Positions 1 through 5,432 of a DNA stretch of 6,054 nt are shown piece after piece; positions within the stretch are counted from its first letter, which is position 1; every line of letters starts with the position of its first letter. The DNA is from JAFAVN01 sp036378375. GTDB taxonomy: Bacteria; Verrucomicrobiota; Verrucomicrobiia; Chthoniobacterales; JAFAMB01. The position numbers were made by a program, and so were the translations under genes. The notes beneath the pieces were generated by a model. The model was not told where the DNA came from. It was given only the letters and a program-made list of their open reading frames with translations, and did no database searches. The stretch covers positions 1-6,054 of the forward strand of contig DASUWQ010000334.1 in assembly GCA_036378375.1 (NCBI GenBank). The letters are read 5' to 3'.

Positions 1-314
1 GTGAACTGCAAATTTTTTGGCGGATCGGCTTACCGCTCATGCAAACCGGCCTGGTGACGGTTGCGCTGTTAGCCTTCGTGGGCGCCTGGAACAATTTCTT
101 TCTTCCCTTGATTGTCTTGAGTGTACAACACCTATTTCCGATCACGCTTGGCCTCAACGTTTGGAATAGCCTGACCAACGCCGCCGGCGGCAAACCAATT
201 TATAATCTAATCGCCGTTGGTTCTATGGTTAGCGTTCTGCCCCTCTTAATCGCCTTTGTGGTCCTGGGTAAGTATTGGCGGGGAGGGCTGACCGCAGGGG
301 CGACGAAAGGTTAG
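1..314 (+). CDS. Carbohydrate ABC transporter permease, MalG-type, C-terminal part (5' end outside window)
   Basis: The reading frame is open from base 3 and ends at TAG 312-314, giving 103 residues. It begins with ELQIFWRIGLPL, the tail of the cytoplasmic EAA loop through which binding-protein-dependent permeases contact their ATPase. Two hydrophobic segments follow (about residues 15-38 and 57-81 of the visible part), the first carrying the family-typical AWNNFFLPLIVL. The chain ends in RGGLTAGATKG, close to the usual RGLTAGAVKG terminus of MalG-like inner-membrane subunits (CUT1 family). The protein would form one half of the membrane channel importing a sugar or oligosaccharide. A beta-galactosidase follows on the same strand 161 bases downstream, which suggests a galactoside substrate, though that is inference. 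The internal ATG at base 39 is not the true start, since family sequence continues upstream of it. The partner permease, binding protein and ATPase would lie to the left. Confidence 0.93.
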   Translation, partial: ELQIFWRIGLPLMQTGLVTVALLAFVGAWNNFFLPLIVLSVQHLFPITLGLNVWNSLTNAAGGKPIYNLIAVGSMVSVLPLLIAFVVLGKYWRGGLTAGATKG

Positions 315-475
315 GAGTTCAGAAGTTCAGGAGTTACAGGAGTTCAGAATGGAAAGCCAAGGGAACAGAAAACTGGGGACAAGACCCGCCAACTCTCTCG
401 ACCTCCTGAACCGCCCGATCTCCTCGACCGCCGGTCCTCCTGAACTCCTGAACTTCTGCAACTCATGAACTCCTC
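314..475. repeat. Inverted repeat cluster of GTTCAGGAG-type short repeats between permease and beta-galactosidase
   Basis: The left edge is built from variants of GTTCAGGAG (314-348) and the right edge from the reverse complement CTCCTGAAC (437-445 and 445-453, with another copy at 403-411). The longest exact inverted match is 16 bp: CAGAAGTTCAGGAGTT at 320-335 and its complement at 443-458, separated by 107 bases. A transcript through both genes could fold into a stem with this large loop. The cluster begins at the last base of the permease stop codon and runs up to the beta-galactosidase ATG, so that start has no Shine-Dalgarno and is preceded by repeat sequence. No gene is supported here; the minus-strand open frames across it are shadows. 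Confidence 0.8.
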
Positions 476-2539
476 ATGAAGACGTATTCTTATAACAGTT
501 TTCTCTACGGCGTGGTTTATTATCCGGAACAATGGCCGGAAGAACGTTGGGACTCGGATCTGTCGCGGATCGCGGAAACCGGCATGAATGTAGTGAGGAT
601 GGGCGAGGGCGCCTGGAGCGTTTGGGAACCAGAGGAAGGAAATTACCAGTTCGGAATGTTCGATCGCGCACTTGCTCTGTGCCAGAAGCATGGACTGAAA
701 GCAGTCATGGGGACGCCGACCTATACTCCGCCGGCGTGGTTGACCGAACGTTACCCGGAAGTTTTACGGACGAGTTTTGACGGCACCCGTCTAGTGCACG
801 GCTCGCGGCGGCATTATAATTACACGTCGCCGCTTTATCAGGCGAAGTCAGAAGCTATTACTGAGGCGTTAGCGCGTCACTATCGAGAGCATCCCGCTGT
901 GATCGGATGGCAAATCGACAACGAGCTCAATTGTCACCTCGACACCAGCTTTGCTGAGAGCGATCACGAAGCTTTTCGAATTTGGTGCAGAGAACGGTAT
1001 CAAACTCTCGACAGTGTGAATAACGCTTGGGGGACCGCCTTCTGGTCGCAAAAATACACGGATTGGGAACAGATTTGGTTGCCGCGGCCAACGGTTACGT
1101 ATCAGAATCCGAGTCTGTTGCTCGATTTCTATCGATTCACGTCTGAGGTGACGATCCGTTTTGGCGCCAGACAATATCAAATCATCAAGGAGATCGCTCC
1201 GCATCAGTTCGTTACTCACAATGCCTTCCAGAGCATGACGAACGTCGACCTGTCTGCGTTTGTGCGGGAAGCGGTCGATTTTGTCTCTTATGATTCGTAC
1301 CCCGAATTCAAAGTGTGCGACCTCGGTCTACCGGTTGAGTTTCGTGACCGAGCTGAATCGAGACTGCTGTCCCGGATGCGAGGCGTCTCAGGCAAATTCA
1401 TGGTGTTAGAGCAGCAATCAGGTCCGAGCGGTCAAATCGGCGGGGTTTTGAACGGGAATCCGGACTATTTACATCCTACGCCTAAGCCCGGACAAATGCG
1501 TCTTTGGTGCTGGAACTCGATTGCGAATGGAGCAGATGGCCTGCTGTACTTTCGTTGGCGCTCATTACCGTATGGGTCGGAAGCGCATTGGAACGGCTTG
1601 CTCTATCACGACGAACGGAATACCTGGCGCTTGGAGGAAGCGAAACGGCTGGGTGACGAGATCAAACGATTGGGTGCTACGCTCATCAGTACCCGCTGTG
1701 TTTCCCAAGCTGCGATCCTTTACGATTTCGATAACGAATCGCATGCGCGCATTGAACGAATGACTGGTAAATATCGAGAGAACAACGAGCTGGCGGTCTA
1801 CAGAGCCCTTTCGGAACGACATCTCTCGGTTGATGTGCGCGCGCTATCCACCGTTGAGACCGGAGCGGATTTGGCGGGATACAAGATCGTTTTCTTTCCG
1901 CATGCTCATATTCTGACAGCTACCGATGTGAGGCCTCTGCGGGAATACGTGGAGAACGGCGGAACCGTAGTATTCGGCTGTTGGAGCGGTTACCGCAATC
2001 GCCTTCATTGGTGTTACGACGGCAATGAGAAAGCCTTTTATGAAAAATTAGCCGGTGTTCGGGTCGCTGACTTTACGGTGACAACTCCGGGAGAGACTTC
2101 CACACTGCGCTTTGAGCATTCCGGCACGACGGTTCCCGGACCGGTTTTTAACGAAATACTCGCCGCGACCGATAGGAATGTAACAACGCTGGCAGCTTAC
2201 CAGTCGGATTATTATGCGGGACAACCTGGAGTTACCTTGAACCAGAAAGGCGCTGGCCGGATAGTTCACTTCGGGACATTCTTTACACCCGAGAATGTCG
2301 TCTCTCTGTTGGATGCACTAGGAATTCAAGACCCGCTAATCGACAAGGCCGAAGTTCCACCAGCGATTCAGGTCAGCCACCGGTCGAATGGTACAGAGGA
2401 GTTGTGCTTCTTTCTGAATTTCACGAACAAGAACCAACCAATTACCTTTAGGGAACAGGCGTTTGATCTGCTTGAAGAGCAGAAGCTGAATGGGCGGGTT
2501 GACATTCCGCCGTATGGCGTGCGGTTTGTTAGGTGGTAG
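476..2539 (+). CDS. Beta-galactosidase, glycoside hydrolase family 42
   Basis: The protein has 687 residues, a normal GH42 length, and hydrolyses terminal beta-D-galactosides. It opens with the family signature YGVVYYPEQWP and has no signal peptide, so it is cytoplasmic. The TIM-barrel domain spans roughly residues 8-390. The acid/base is E150 in GWQIDNE and the nucleophile is E312 in MVLEQQSGP. R111/R112 and N149 match the usual substrate-binding Arg and Asn. A Rossmann-like trimerisation domain follows (about 405-610, starting AAILYDFDNE), then a small C-terminal beta domain ending in PPYGVRFVRW. The four cysteines that bind zinc in Thermus-type GH42 enzymes are absent: the first position reads RRHYNYTSP and the cluster after the acid/base is missing. 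The start at 476 is chosen because the conserved N-terminus begins a few residues later; no ribosome binding site is visible. The enzyme probably acts on sugars imported by the preceding ABC transporter. The exact linkage preference cannot be read from sequence. Confidence 0.96.
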   Translation: MKTYSYNSFLYGVVYYPEQWPEERWDSDLSRIAETGMNVVRMGEGAWSVWEPEEGNYQFGMFDRALALCQKHGLKAVMGTPTYTPPAWLTERYPEVLRTSFDGTRLVHGSRRHYNYTSPLYQAKSEAITEALARHYREHPAVIGWQIDNELNCHLDTSFAESDHEAFRIWCRERYQTLDSVNNAWGTAFWSQKYTDWEQIWLPRPTVTYQNPSLLLDFYRFTSEVTIRFGARQYQIIKEIAPHQFVTHNAFQSMTNVDLSAFVREAVDFVSYDSYPEFKVCDLGLPVEFRDRAESRLLSRMRGVSGKFMVLEQQSGPSGQIGGVLNGNPDYLHPTPKPGQMRLWCWNSIANGADGLLYFRWRSLPYGSEAHWNGLLYHDERNTWRLEEAKRLGDEIKRLGATLISTRCVSQAAILYDFDNESHARIERMTGKYRENNELAVYRALSERHLSVDVRALSTVETGADLAGYKIVFFPHAHILTATDVRPLREYVENGGTVVFGCWSGYRNRLHWCYDGNEKAFYEKLAGVRVADFTVTTPGETSTLRFEHSGTTVPGPVFNEILAATDRNVTTLAAYQSDYYAGQPGVTLNQKGAGRIVHFGTFFTPENVVSLLDALGIQDPLIDKAEVPPAIQVSHRSNGTEELCFFLNFTNKNQPITFREQAFDLLEEQKLNGRVDIPPYGVRFVRW

Positions 2540-2559
2540 CGCTGCGCGAATTGCAGATA

Positions 2560-2593
2560 GCAAGCGGCACCCGTGGAGCGCTGTCTCGCTTGC
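2560..2593 (+). terminator. Hairpin just after beta-galactosidase, possible transcript end
   Basis: GCAAGCG (2560-2566) pairs with CGCTTGC (2587-2593) across a 20-base loop, starting 21 bases after the GH42 stop codon. There is no T-run after it, so a classical intrinsic terminator is not shown. It may be only another member of the repeats that fill this gap. Confidence 0.25.
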
Positions 2594-2616
2594 GAGGCCG
2601 ACCGGTAGGGACTGTG

Positions 2617-2899
2617 GGACTTTGCCGCGAAGCGGCTATACAGAACAGCCCAGGGCTTTAGCCCTGGGAACGGCCCATAACAAGATCCGCCCTGTAAGGG
2701 CGACCGACATCGTTGGGGTTATCGATAGGTACCAATTTTAGGCTGGCAGCGGAGACGTTTTTCCCCTGCCTGGGAACCACAGGCCACCACACCACATCGG
2801 AACCTCTAATCGGTCGCCCTTTCAGGGCGAGCCTTTGATGTCGCATACCCAGGGCTAAAGCCCTGGGCTATAATCTGTAGCCGCTTCGCGGCAAAGTCC
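2617..2899. repeat. REPIN-like element: two ~90-bp palindrome-bearing repeats in inverted orientation
   Basis: The left copy (2617-2709) and right copy (2810-2899) are reverse complements over most of their length. Each carries the same three small palindromes in the same order from the outside in. The first is GCCGC-GAA-GCGGC (2624-2636; right copy 2880-2892). The second is a 20-base palindrome with 9-bp arms, CCCAGGGCT-TT-AGCCCTGGG (2649-2668; right copy 2848-2867). The third is CGCCCT-nnn-AGGGCG (2688-2702; right copy 2815-2829). The loops and the linkers between palindromes differ more than the stems. About 100 bases of spacer lie between the copies. The layout matches REP doublets (REPINs) mobilised in trans by RAYT-type tyrosine transposases, but no transposase is in the window, so the class is inferred from structure. 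The element sits between two convergent genes, where it could also protect or end transcripts. No protein is encoded. Confidence 0.85.
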
Positions 2900-3028
2900 G
2901 ACACGATCGGTAGCGACGAATCCTCGCTGGTTCGAGATGCGACTCGCGGTCACTCGATTTTGAGTCCAGCGCGTCTGGCAATGCCGCCACGGCTTGCCTA
3001 ACAATCGCCGCATCGACGATTGGCGTCT
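2900..3028. other. Non-coding remainder of convergent gap with several small hairpins
   Basis: No gene is visible. Small inverted repeats are GACTC (2941-2945) with GAGTC (2962-2966); GGCAA-T-GCC with GGC-TTGCC (2977-2998, 8 bp with one bulged T); and CAATCG (3002-3007) with CGATTG (3017-3022). The last two lie directly downstream of the VOC gene on the minus strand and could mark the end of its transcript, but neither is followed by a T-run in that direction. Confidence 0.4.
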
Positions 3029-3457
3029 CTACCGTTTCGCCACCTTCCCTCGCACCGCCTCATAATCGTACGTCGTCACCTCTAACCGGTTACCGTACGG
3101 ATCGCTAAAGTAGACCGAGAACGACTGCCCGTGATCCGTGATTTCGGAGCGATTGACGGCATCTTCTCCTTTGAGGGCATCTAATTCTTCGATCAATCTT
3201 ATAAAATCATTCCCTCCGATCCTGAACGCAATTCGGCGGATACCGATCGGACGTTCAAGGCCTTGGGGCTGGCCTTCAAATAGAGCGAGTTTGGTTTCAC
3301 CGCCATCGGTCGAGATCATTAGTGGGCCGCGTCTGGCTCCGGCCCAGGGCTCATATTCCCGACAAATCTCGAAACCCAAGACCGTTTGATACCAACGAGC
3401 CGCAGCGTAGCGGTCTGGTACCTCGAGCTCCACATGATCGATCTGCGTTACGCGCAT
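3029..3457 (-). CDS. VOC superfamily (glyoxalase/bleomycin resistance-type) protein
   Basis: The protein has 142 residues from the ATG at 3457-3455. Two beta-alpha-beta-beta-beta modules typical of the vicinal oxygen chelate fold are visible. The first opens with IDHVELEVPD and AARWYQTVLGFE (residues 6-30). The second runs from IRRIAFRI (73-80) to YFSDPYGNRLEVTTYD (116-131). Expected metal positions are H8, E61 and E126, but the second-module His that normally precedes IAF is replaced by Arg (R75). Metal use is therefore uncertain. Known relatives include lactoylglutathione lyases, dioxygenases and fosfomycin-type thiol transferases; nothing here selects among them. A TTG start at 3508 would add 17 residues of non-family sequence, so I prefer the ATG where the fold begins. 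The gene is divergent from the SDR gene, with 62 bases between starts. Confidence 0.88.
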   Translation of the reverse strand: MRVTQIDHVELEVPDRYAAARWYQTVLGFEICREYEPWAGARRGPLMISTDGGETKLALFEGQPQGLERPIGIRRIAFRIGGNDFIRLIEELDALKGEDAVNRSEITDHGQSFSVYFSDPYGNRLEVTTYDYEAVRGKVAKR

Positions 3458-3519
3458 TGGAGTTGACGCCTCGTGGTTTGCGGTCGTCTCTTTACGGCAG
3501 TTTTTCAAAGATTTTATTC
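3458..3519. promoter_or_regulatory. Short divergent intergenic region that should hold promoters for the VOC and SDR genes
   Basis: These 62 bases separate two divergent starts, so any local promoters must lie here or reach into the 5' ends of the genes. TTGACG at 3463-3468 resembles a -35 box facing the SDR gene, but no good -10 sits at 16-18 bases. Neither start has a recognisable Shine-Dalgarno; the sequence before the SDR ATG is A/T-rich (3504-3519). The call rests on gene geometry, not on a motif. Confidence 0.35.
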
Positions 3520-4290
3520 ATGAGCACAGATCATTCTTGGAGTCTTGCTGGTAAATTCGCTGTGGTAACAGGCGGGTCGAAAGGGATTGGTTTAGCTACG
3601 GTCTCAGAGTTGCTGGGACGCGGCGCCTCTGTGCTTTCTGTAGCGCGCGATAGCGGAACATTGGCGGCTTCGGTTCAAGATTGGCAGAAGGACGGCCTAC
3701 CGGTAACGACCTTGGCAGCCGATGTGAGCACTCAGCAGGGGCGATCCCAACTTTTGGCCGCCGCGGAACAAGCTAAGCGCATCGATGTTCTCGTAGCCAA
3801 CGTCGGGACTAACATCCGCAAAGGAATCGAGGGCTACACGCCGGAGGAGATTCTGCACATCTTGAACACCAATTTGATCTCTGCGATTGAACTGGTCCGA
3901 GAGGCACTCCCACTGCTGAAAGCGGGCACCGACAGTTCCGTCGTTCTGGTTGGATCGATTGCCGGCCTGAGCACCGTTCGTACCGGAATTCCTTACGGCG
4001 CCTCCAAAGCCGCATTAAATCAGGTGACTCGTGGACTCGCCGTAGAATGGGCCAAGCATAAGATCCGGGTTAACCTGGTTGCCCCTGGGTTTATTGTTAC
4101 CCCGCTCACCGAGAATCTGTTGGCGAATCAAGAATTCATGGCCTACGTCCTAACTCGTATTCCAATGGAGCGGCCCGGTCAGCCCGAAGAAATAGCGAGG
4201 ATGATTGCCTTTTTGGCGATGCCAGCCTCGAGCTACGTCACTGGCCAAATCTTCGTGGCCGACGGCGGCGCGTCATCCAATCTGATTTGA
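3520..4290 (+). CDS. SDR-family NAD(P)-dependent oxidoreductase, tropinone reductase-like
   Basis: The protein has 256 residues, the normal length of a classical short-chain dehydrogenase/reductase. The Rossmann nucleotide-binding motif is TGGSKGIG (residues 17-24). ADVS and the VANVG motif (N94) follow. The catalytic tetrad is complete: N118 (NTNL), S146 (VGSIAG), Y159 and K163 (YGASK). The C-terminal NLVAPGFIVTPLTE and VTGQIFVADGG are standard for FabG-like members. GTNIRK after the VANVG motif is a feature I associate with tropinone-reductase-like SDRs. In bacteria these usually act on sugar acids or unknown keto/alcohol substrates, so the real substrate is open. The frame stays open upstream to 3322, but that extension is antisense to the VOC gene and lacks family similarity, so I start at ATG 3520. 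No ribosome binding site is seen. The closeness to sugar uptake genes is suggestive but does not prove a shared pathway. Confidence 0.93.
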   Translation: MSTDHSWSLAGKFAVVTGGSKGIGLATVSELLGRGASVLSVARDSGTLAASVQDWQKDGLPVTTLAADVSTQQGRSQLLAAAEQAKRIDVLVANVGTNIRKGIEGYTPEEILHILNTNLISAIELVREALPLLKAGTDSSVVLVGSIAGLSTVRTGIPYGASKAALNQVTRGLAVEWAKHKIRVNLVAPGFIVTPLTENLLANQEFMAYVLTRIPMERPGQPEEIARMIAFLAMPASSYVTGQIFVADGGASSNLI

Positions 4291-4295
4291 GGCGG

Positions 4296-4572
4296 TGGAG
4301 GGGAGCCGCTTTGGATCGTATCCAAAGCACCCGCCCGATTTCTCCCAAACCGTGTAGGACCCCAAATTCCGTTAAACAGGCGGCTTCCGCGAACGGCTCA
4401 ACGCGTGGTTTGTGTCTTGGTGCGTAAATAGATCATTCGAACCGCACGCTGGACCAAACATCGCGCTGGGTAATTTCCGGGAGCCGCTTGTTTAACCCGA
4501 TGTTTTTGACGTTCCTCGCGTTGGAAAGAATACGTGAGGTCATTGGCCAGGTGCTAAAGCGGCTCCCCTCCA
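4296..4572. repeat. Long imperfect palindrome (~277 bp) in the SDR-OsmC convergent gap
   Basis: The outer arms are a perfect 17-bp inverted pair (4296-4312 and 4556-4572, core GGAGGGGAGCCGCTTT). The inner arms (4371-4389 and 4478-4496, left copy starting GTTAAACAGGCGG) pair over 19 bases, and the only two non-Watson-Crick positions are G-U wobbles. The stretches between outer and inner arms are 58 and 59 bases long and still weakly alike in reverse complement. Similarity resumes inside the inner arms (CAACGCG...GTTTG against its complement around 4452-4468), up to a centre near 4434. The motif GGGAGCCGCTT or its complement therefore occurs four times in alternating orientation (about 4301, 4378, 4479, 4557). 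A transcript could fold into one long rod or into two separate ~90-base hairpins. I recognise no named RNA family; a MITE-like mobile repeat or a 3'-end structure are the best guesses. No protein is encoded. Confidence 0.8.
4309..4327 (+). terminator. Compact hairpin 18 bases after the SDR stop codon
   Basis: CTTTGGAT (4309-4316) pairs with ATCCAAAG (4320-4327) around a CGT loop, an 8-bp perfect stem. It could mark the SDR transcript end, but no T-run follows. Its first four bases also belong to the 17-bp outer arm of the larger palindrome (4296-4572), so the two structures compete. Confidence 0.35.
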
Positions 4573-4723
4573 GTCCGCTGCTACCCGCGCCCTCCCAACG
4601 GCCGCGATTTTCGGCCCTTCCCAGCGTTATCAGGCTGCGCTCCCTCCGTTCGCAGAATCTATCTGCGTAAATCTGCGGTTTGTTTTTTGTGTTTTTTGCG
4701 CCTTTTCGCGGCTATCTCTAAGT
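4573..4723. other. Non-coding stretch with short direct repeat and T-rich tract
   Basis: No gene is seen. ATCTGCG occurs twice ten bases apart (4661-4667 and 4671-4677), and CGCAG at 4651-4655 can pair with either CTGCG. A T-rich tract (4679-4697) follows, so on the plus strand the arrangement is loosely terminator-like. It would close transcription coming through the palindrome toward the convergent OsmC gene. The low complexity may alternatively be a degenerate intergenic repeat. Confidence 0.3.
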
Positions 4724-5194
4724 CTAGCTTTCCACGCGAATCGTCGGTCTAACCTCAACTGGGAAATTTACTGAATTGGCAATAAAGCACAGCGCATGAG
4801 CGCGTTCGTGAAGCTCGTGAGCGGCTTTCAACCCGGCCTCCGAAGTAATCACGATCTCCGGATGCAGTATCACCTTGGTAAATTTCCCGGCGCCATTGGC
4901 CGCGATTTCCATTTCTCCCTCGGCGGCGTCGGAGTAATGACTGCAGACGATCTTTTGGTCCGAGCAAAGATGGAGGTACCAAAGCATATGGCACGCGGAT
5001 AACGACGCCACTAGCAGATCTTCGGGGTTATAACGCGCCGAATCTCCTCGGAATTTTGGATCAGACGAACCGAGCAGAACCGGCTTTTGCGGAATACGGA
5101 CCTCGTAAGAACGTTCGTAGTCGCGGTAACCAGAGGTTCCTTTGCCGGCGTTGCCAGTCCAGACAGTCGTCAACGAGTAATGATGGGAGGGCAT
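4724..5194 (-). CDS. OsmC family protein (peroxiredoxin-like, thiol-dependent)
   Basis: The protein has 156 residues and covers a whole OsmC/Ohr-type domain. It begins HHYSLTTVWTGNAGKGT and has the diagnostic helix segment YNPEDLLVASLSACHMLWYLHL (residues 55-76). Both family redox cysteines are in place, C68 in SACH and C136 in HALCF; two further cysteines lie at 77 and 84. Family members reduce organic hydroperoxides in the cytoplasm using these two cysteines. The spacing and the SDPKFRGD segment suggest an OsmC-like subgroup rather than classical Ohr. The frame stays open to a GTG at 5275, but the 27 extra residues come from translating the ATGACAAATGCCAG repeat, so ATG 5194 is chosen. No ribosome binding site is visible. 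The gene is convergent with the SDR gene and divergent from the methyltransferase. Confidence 0.92.
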   Translation of the reverse strand: MPSHHYSLTTVWTGNAGKGTSGYRDYERSYEVRIPQKPVLLGSSDPKFRGDSARYNPEDLLVASLSACHMLWYLHLCSDQKIVCSHYSDAAEGEMEIAANGAGKFTKVILHPEIVITSEAGLKAAHELHERAHALCFIANSVNFPVEVRPTIRVES

Positions 5195-5207
5195 AGGGTA
5201 ATTACGG

Positions 5208-5300
5208 ATGACAAATGCCAGATGACAAATGCCAGATTGGGCTAATGACCCAAAGGTTGCGCTGCTTGCAGGCACAATTTGTCATTTGTAATCTGTCATT
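5208..5300. repeat. Tandem and inverted ATGACAAATG-type repeats upstream of OsmC gene
   Basis: ATGACAAATGCCAG is repeated perfectly in tandem (5208-5221 and 5222-5235). The reverse complement ATTTGTCAT lies at 5277-5285, with a weaker further copy at 5290-5300 (AATCTGTCATT). The two sides can pair across roughly 40 bases. The arrangement, short iterated words on one side and their complement on the other, parallels the cluster at 314-475 although the words differ. The element lies between divergent genes and within the presumed OsmC leader. Confidence 0.75.
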
Positions 5301-5324
5301 GCTCATTGCCAGGCGGCAATGAGC
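5301..5324. repeat. Perfect 10-bp stem-loop between OsmC and methyltransferase genes
   Basis: GCTCATTGCC (5301-5310) and GGCAATGAGC (5315-5324) form a perfect 10-bp stem with an AGGC loop. It abuts the repeat at 5208-5300 and lies 108 bases before the methyltransferase start. It could be an operator-like dyad or part of the same repeat element. No T-run follows on the plus strand, and it lies upstream of both flanking genes, so a terminator role is unlikely. Confidence 0.6.
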
Positions 5325-5432
5325 GCCGGCTGATAAAACTGATTCAATCCCACCAGAAAAGGACTACTATACCCAGATTGGGCCGCTAACCATCGGCCCG
5401 GCCGGCTGGTAACCTGTTTATATTCCATTCCT
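5325..5432 (+). promoter_or_regulatory. Upstream region of the methyltransferase gene
   Basis: This stretch should hold the methyltransferase promoter. An imperfect direct repeat frames it: GCCGGCTGATAA (5325-5336) and GCCGGCTGGTAA (5401-5412), 11 of 12 bases identical. TACTAT at 5365-5370 could serve as a -10 box but lacks a convincing -35 partner. No Shine-Dalgarno precedes the ATG at 5433. Confidence 0.25.

Noticed and set aside
2490..2846. Open frames across the gap after the GH42 gene on both strands
   Set aside because: They are translations of the REPIN-like repeats, and one overlaps the GH42 end in another frame.
3463..3491. Possible sigma-70 promoter TTGACG before the SDR gene
   Set aside because: The sequence 17 bases downstream (GTCTCT) is not a credible -10 box.
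3458..3508. TTG start adding 17 residues to the VOC protein
   Set aside because: The added residues precede the first beta strand, have no family similarity, and the start would lie 11 bases from the SDR ATG.
3322..3519. 66-residue N-terminal extension of the SDR frame
   Set aside because: It is antisense to the VOC gene, has no SDR similarity, and the Rossmann fold starts normally after the ATG at 3520.
4488..4670. 60-residue plus-strand open frame
   Set aside because: It begins inside the palindrome's inner arm, has an arginine/proline/serine-rich composition typical of non-coding DNA, and no recognisable motif.
5195..5275. 27-residue N-terminal extension of the OsmC protein from a GTG
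   Set aside because: The extra residues are a translation of the ATGACAAATGCCAG repeat; family similarity begins just after ATG 5194.
5208..5300. CRISPR-like array
   Set aside because: The 14-base units are directly adjacent with no unique spacers, and the other copies are inverted.
5340..5370. Possible methyltransferase promoter with TACTAT as -10
   Set aside because: The best -35 candidate (TGATTC) is at an unfavourable 19-base spacing, so it is noted only as weak in the upstream-region entry.
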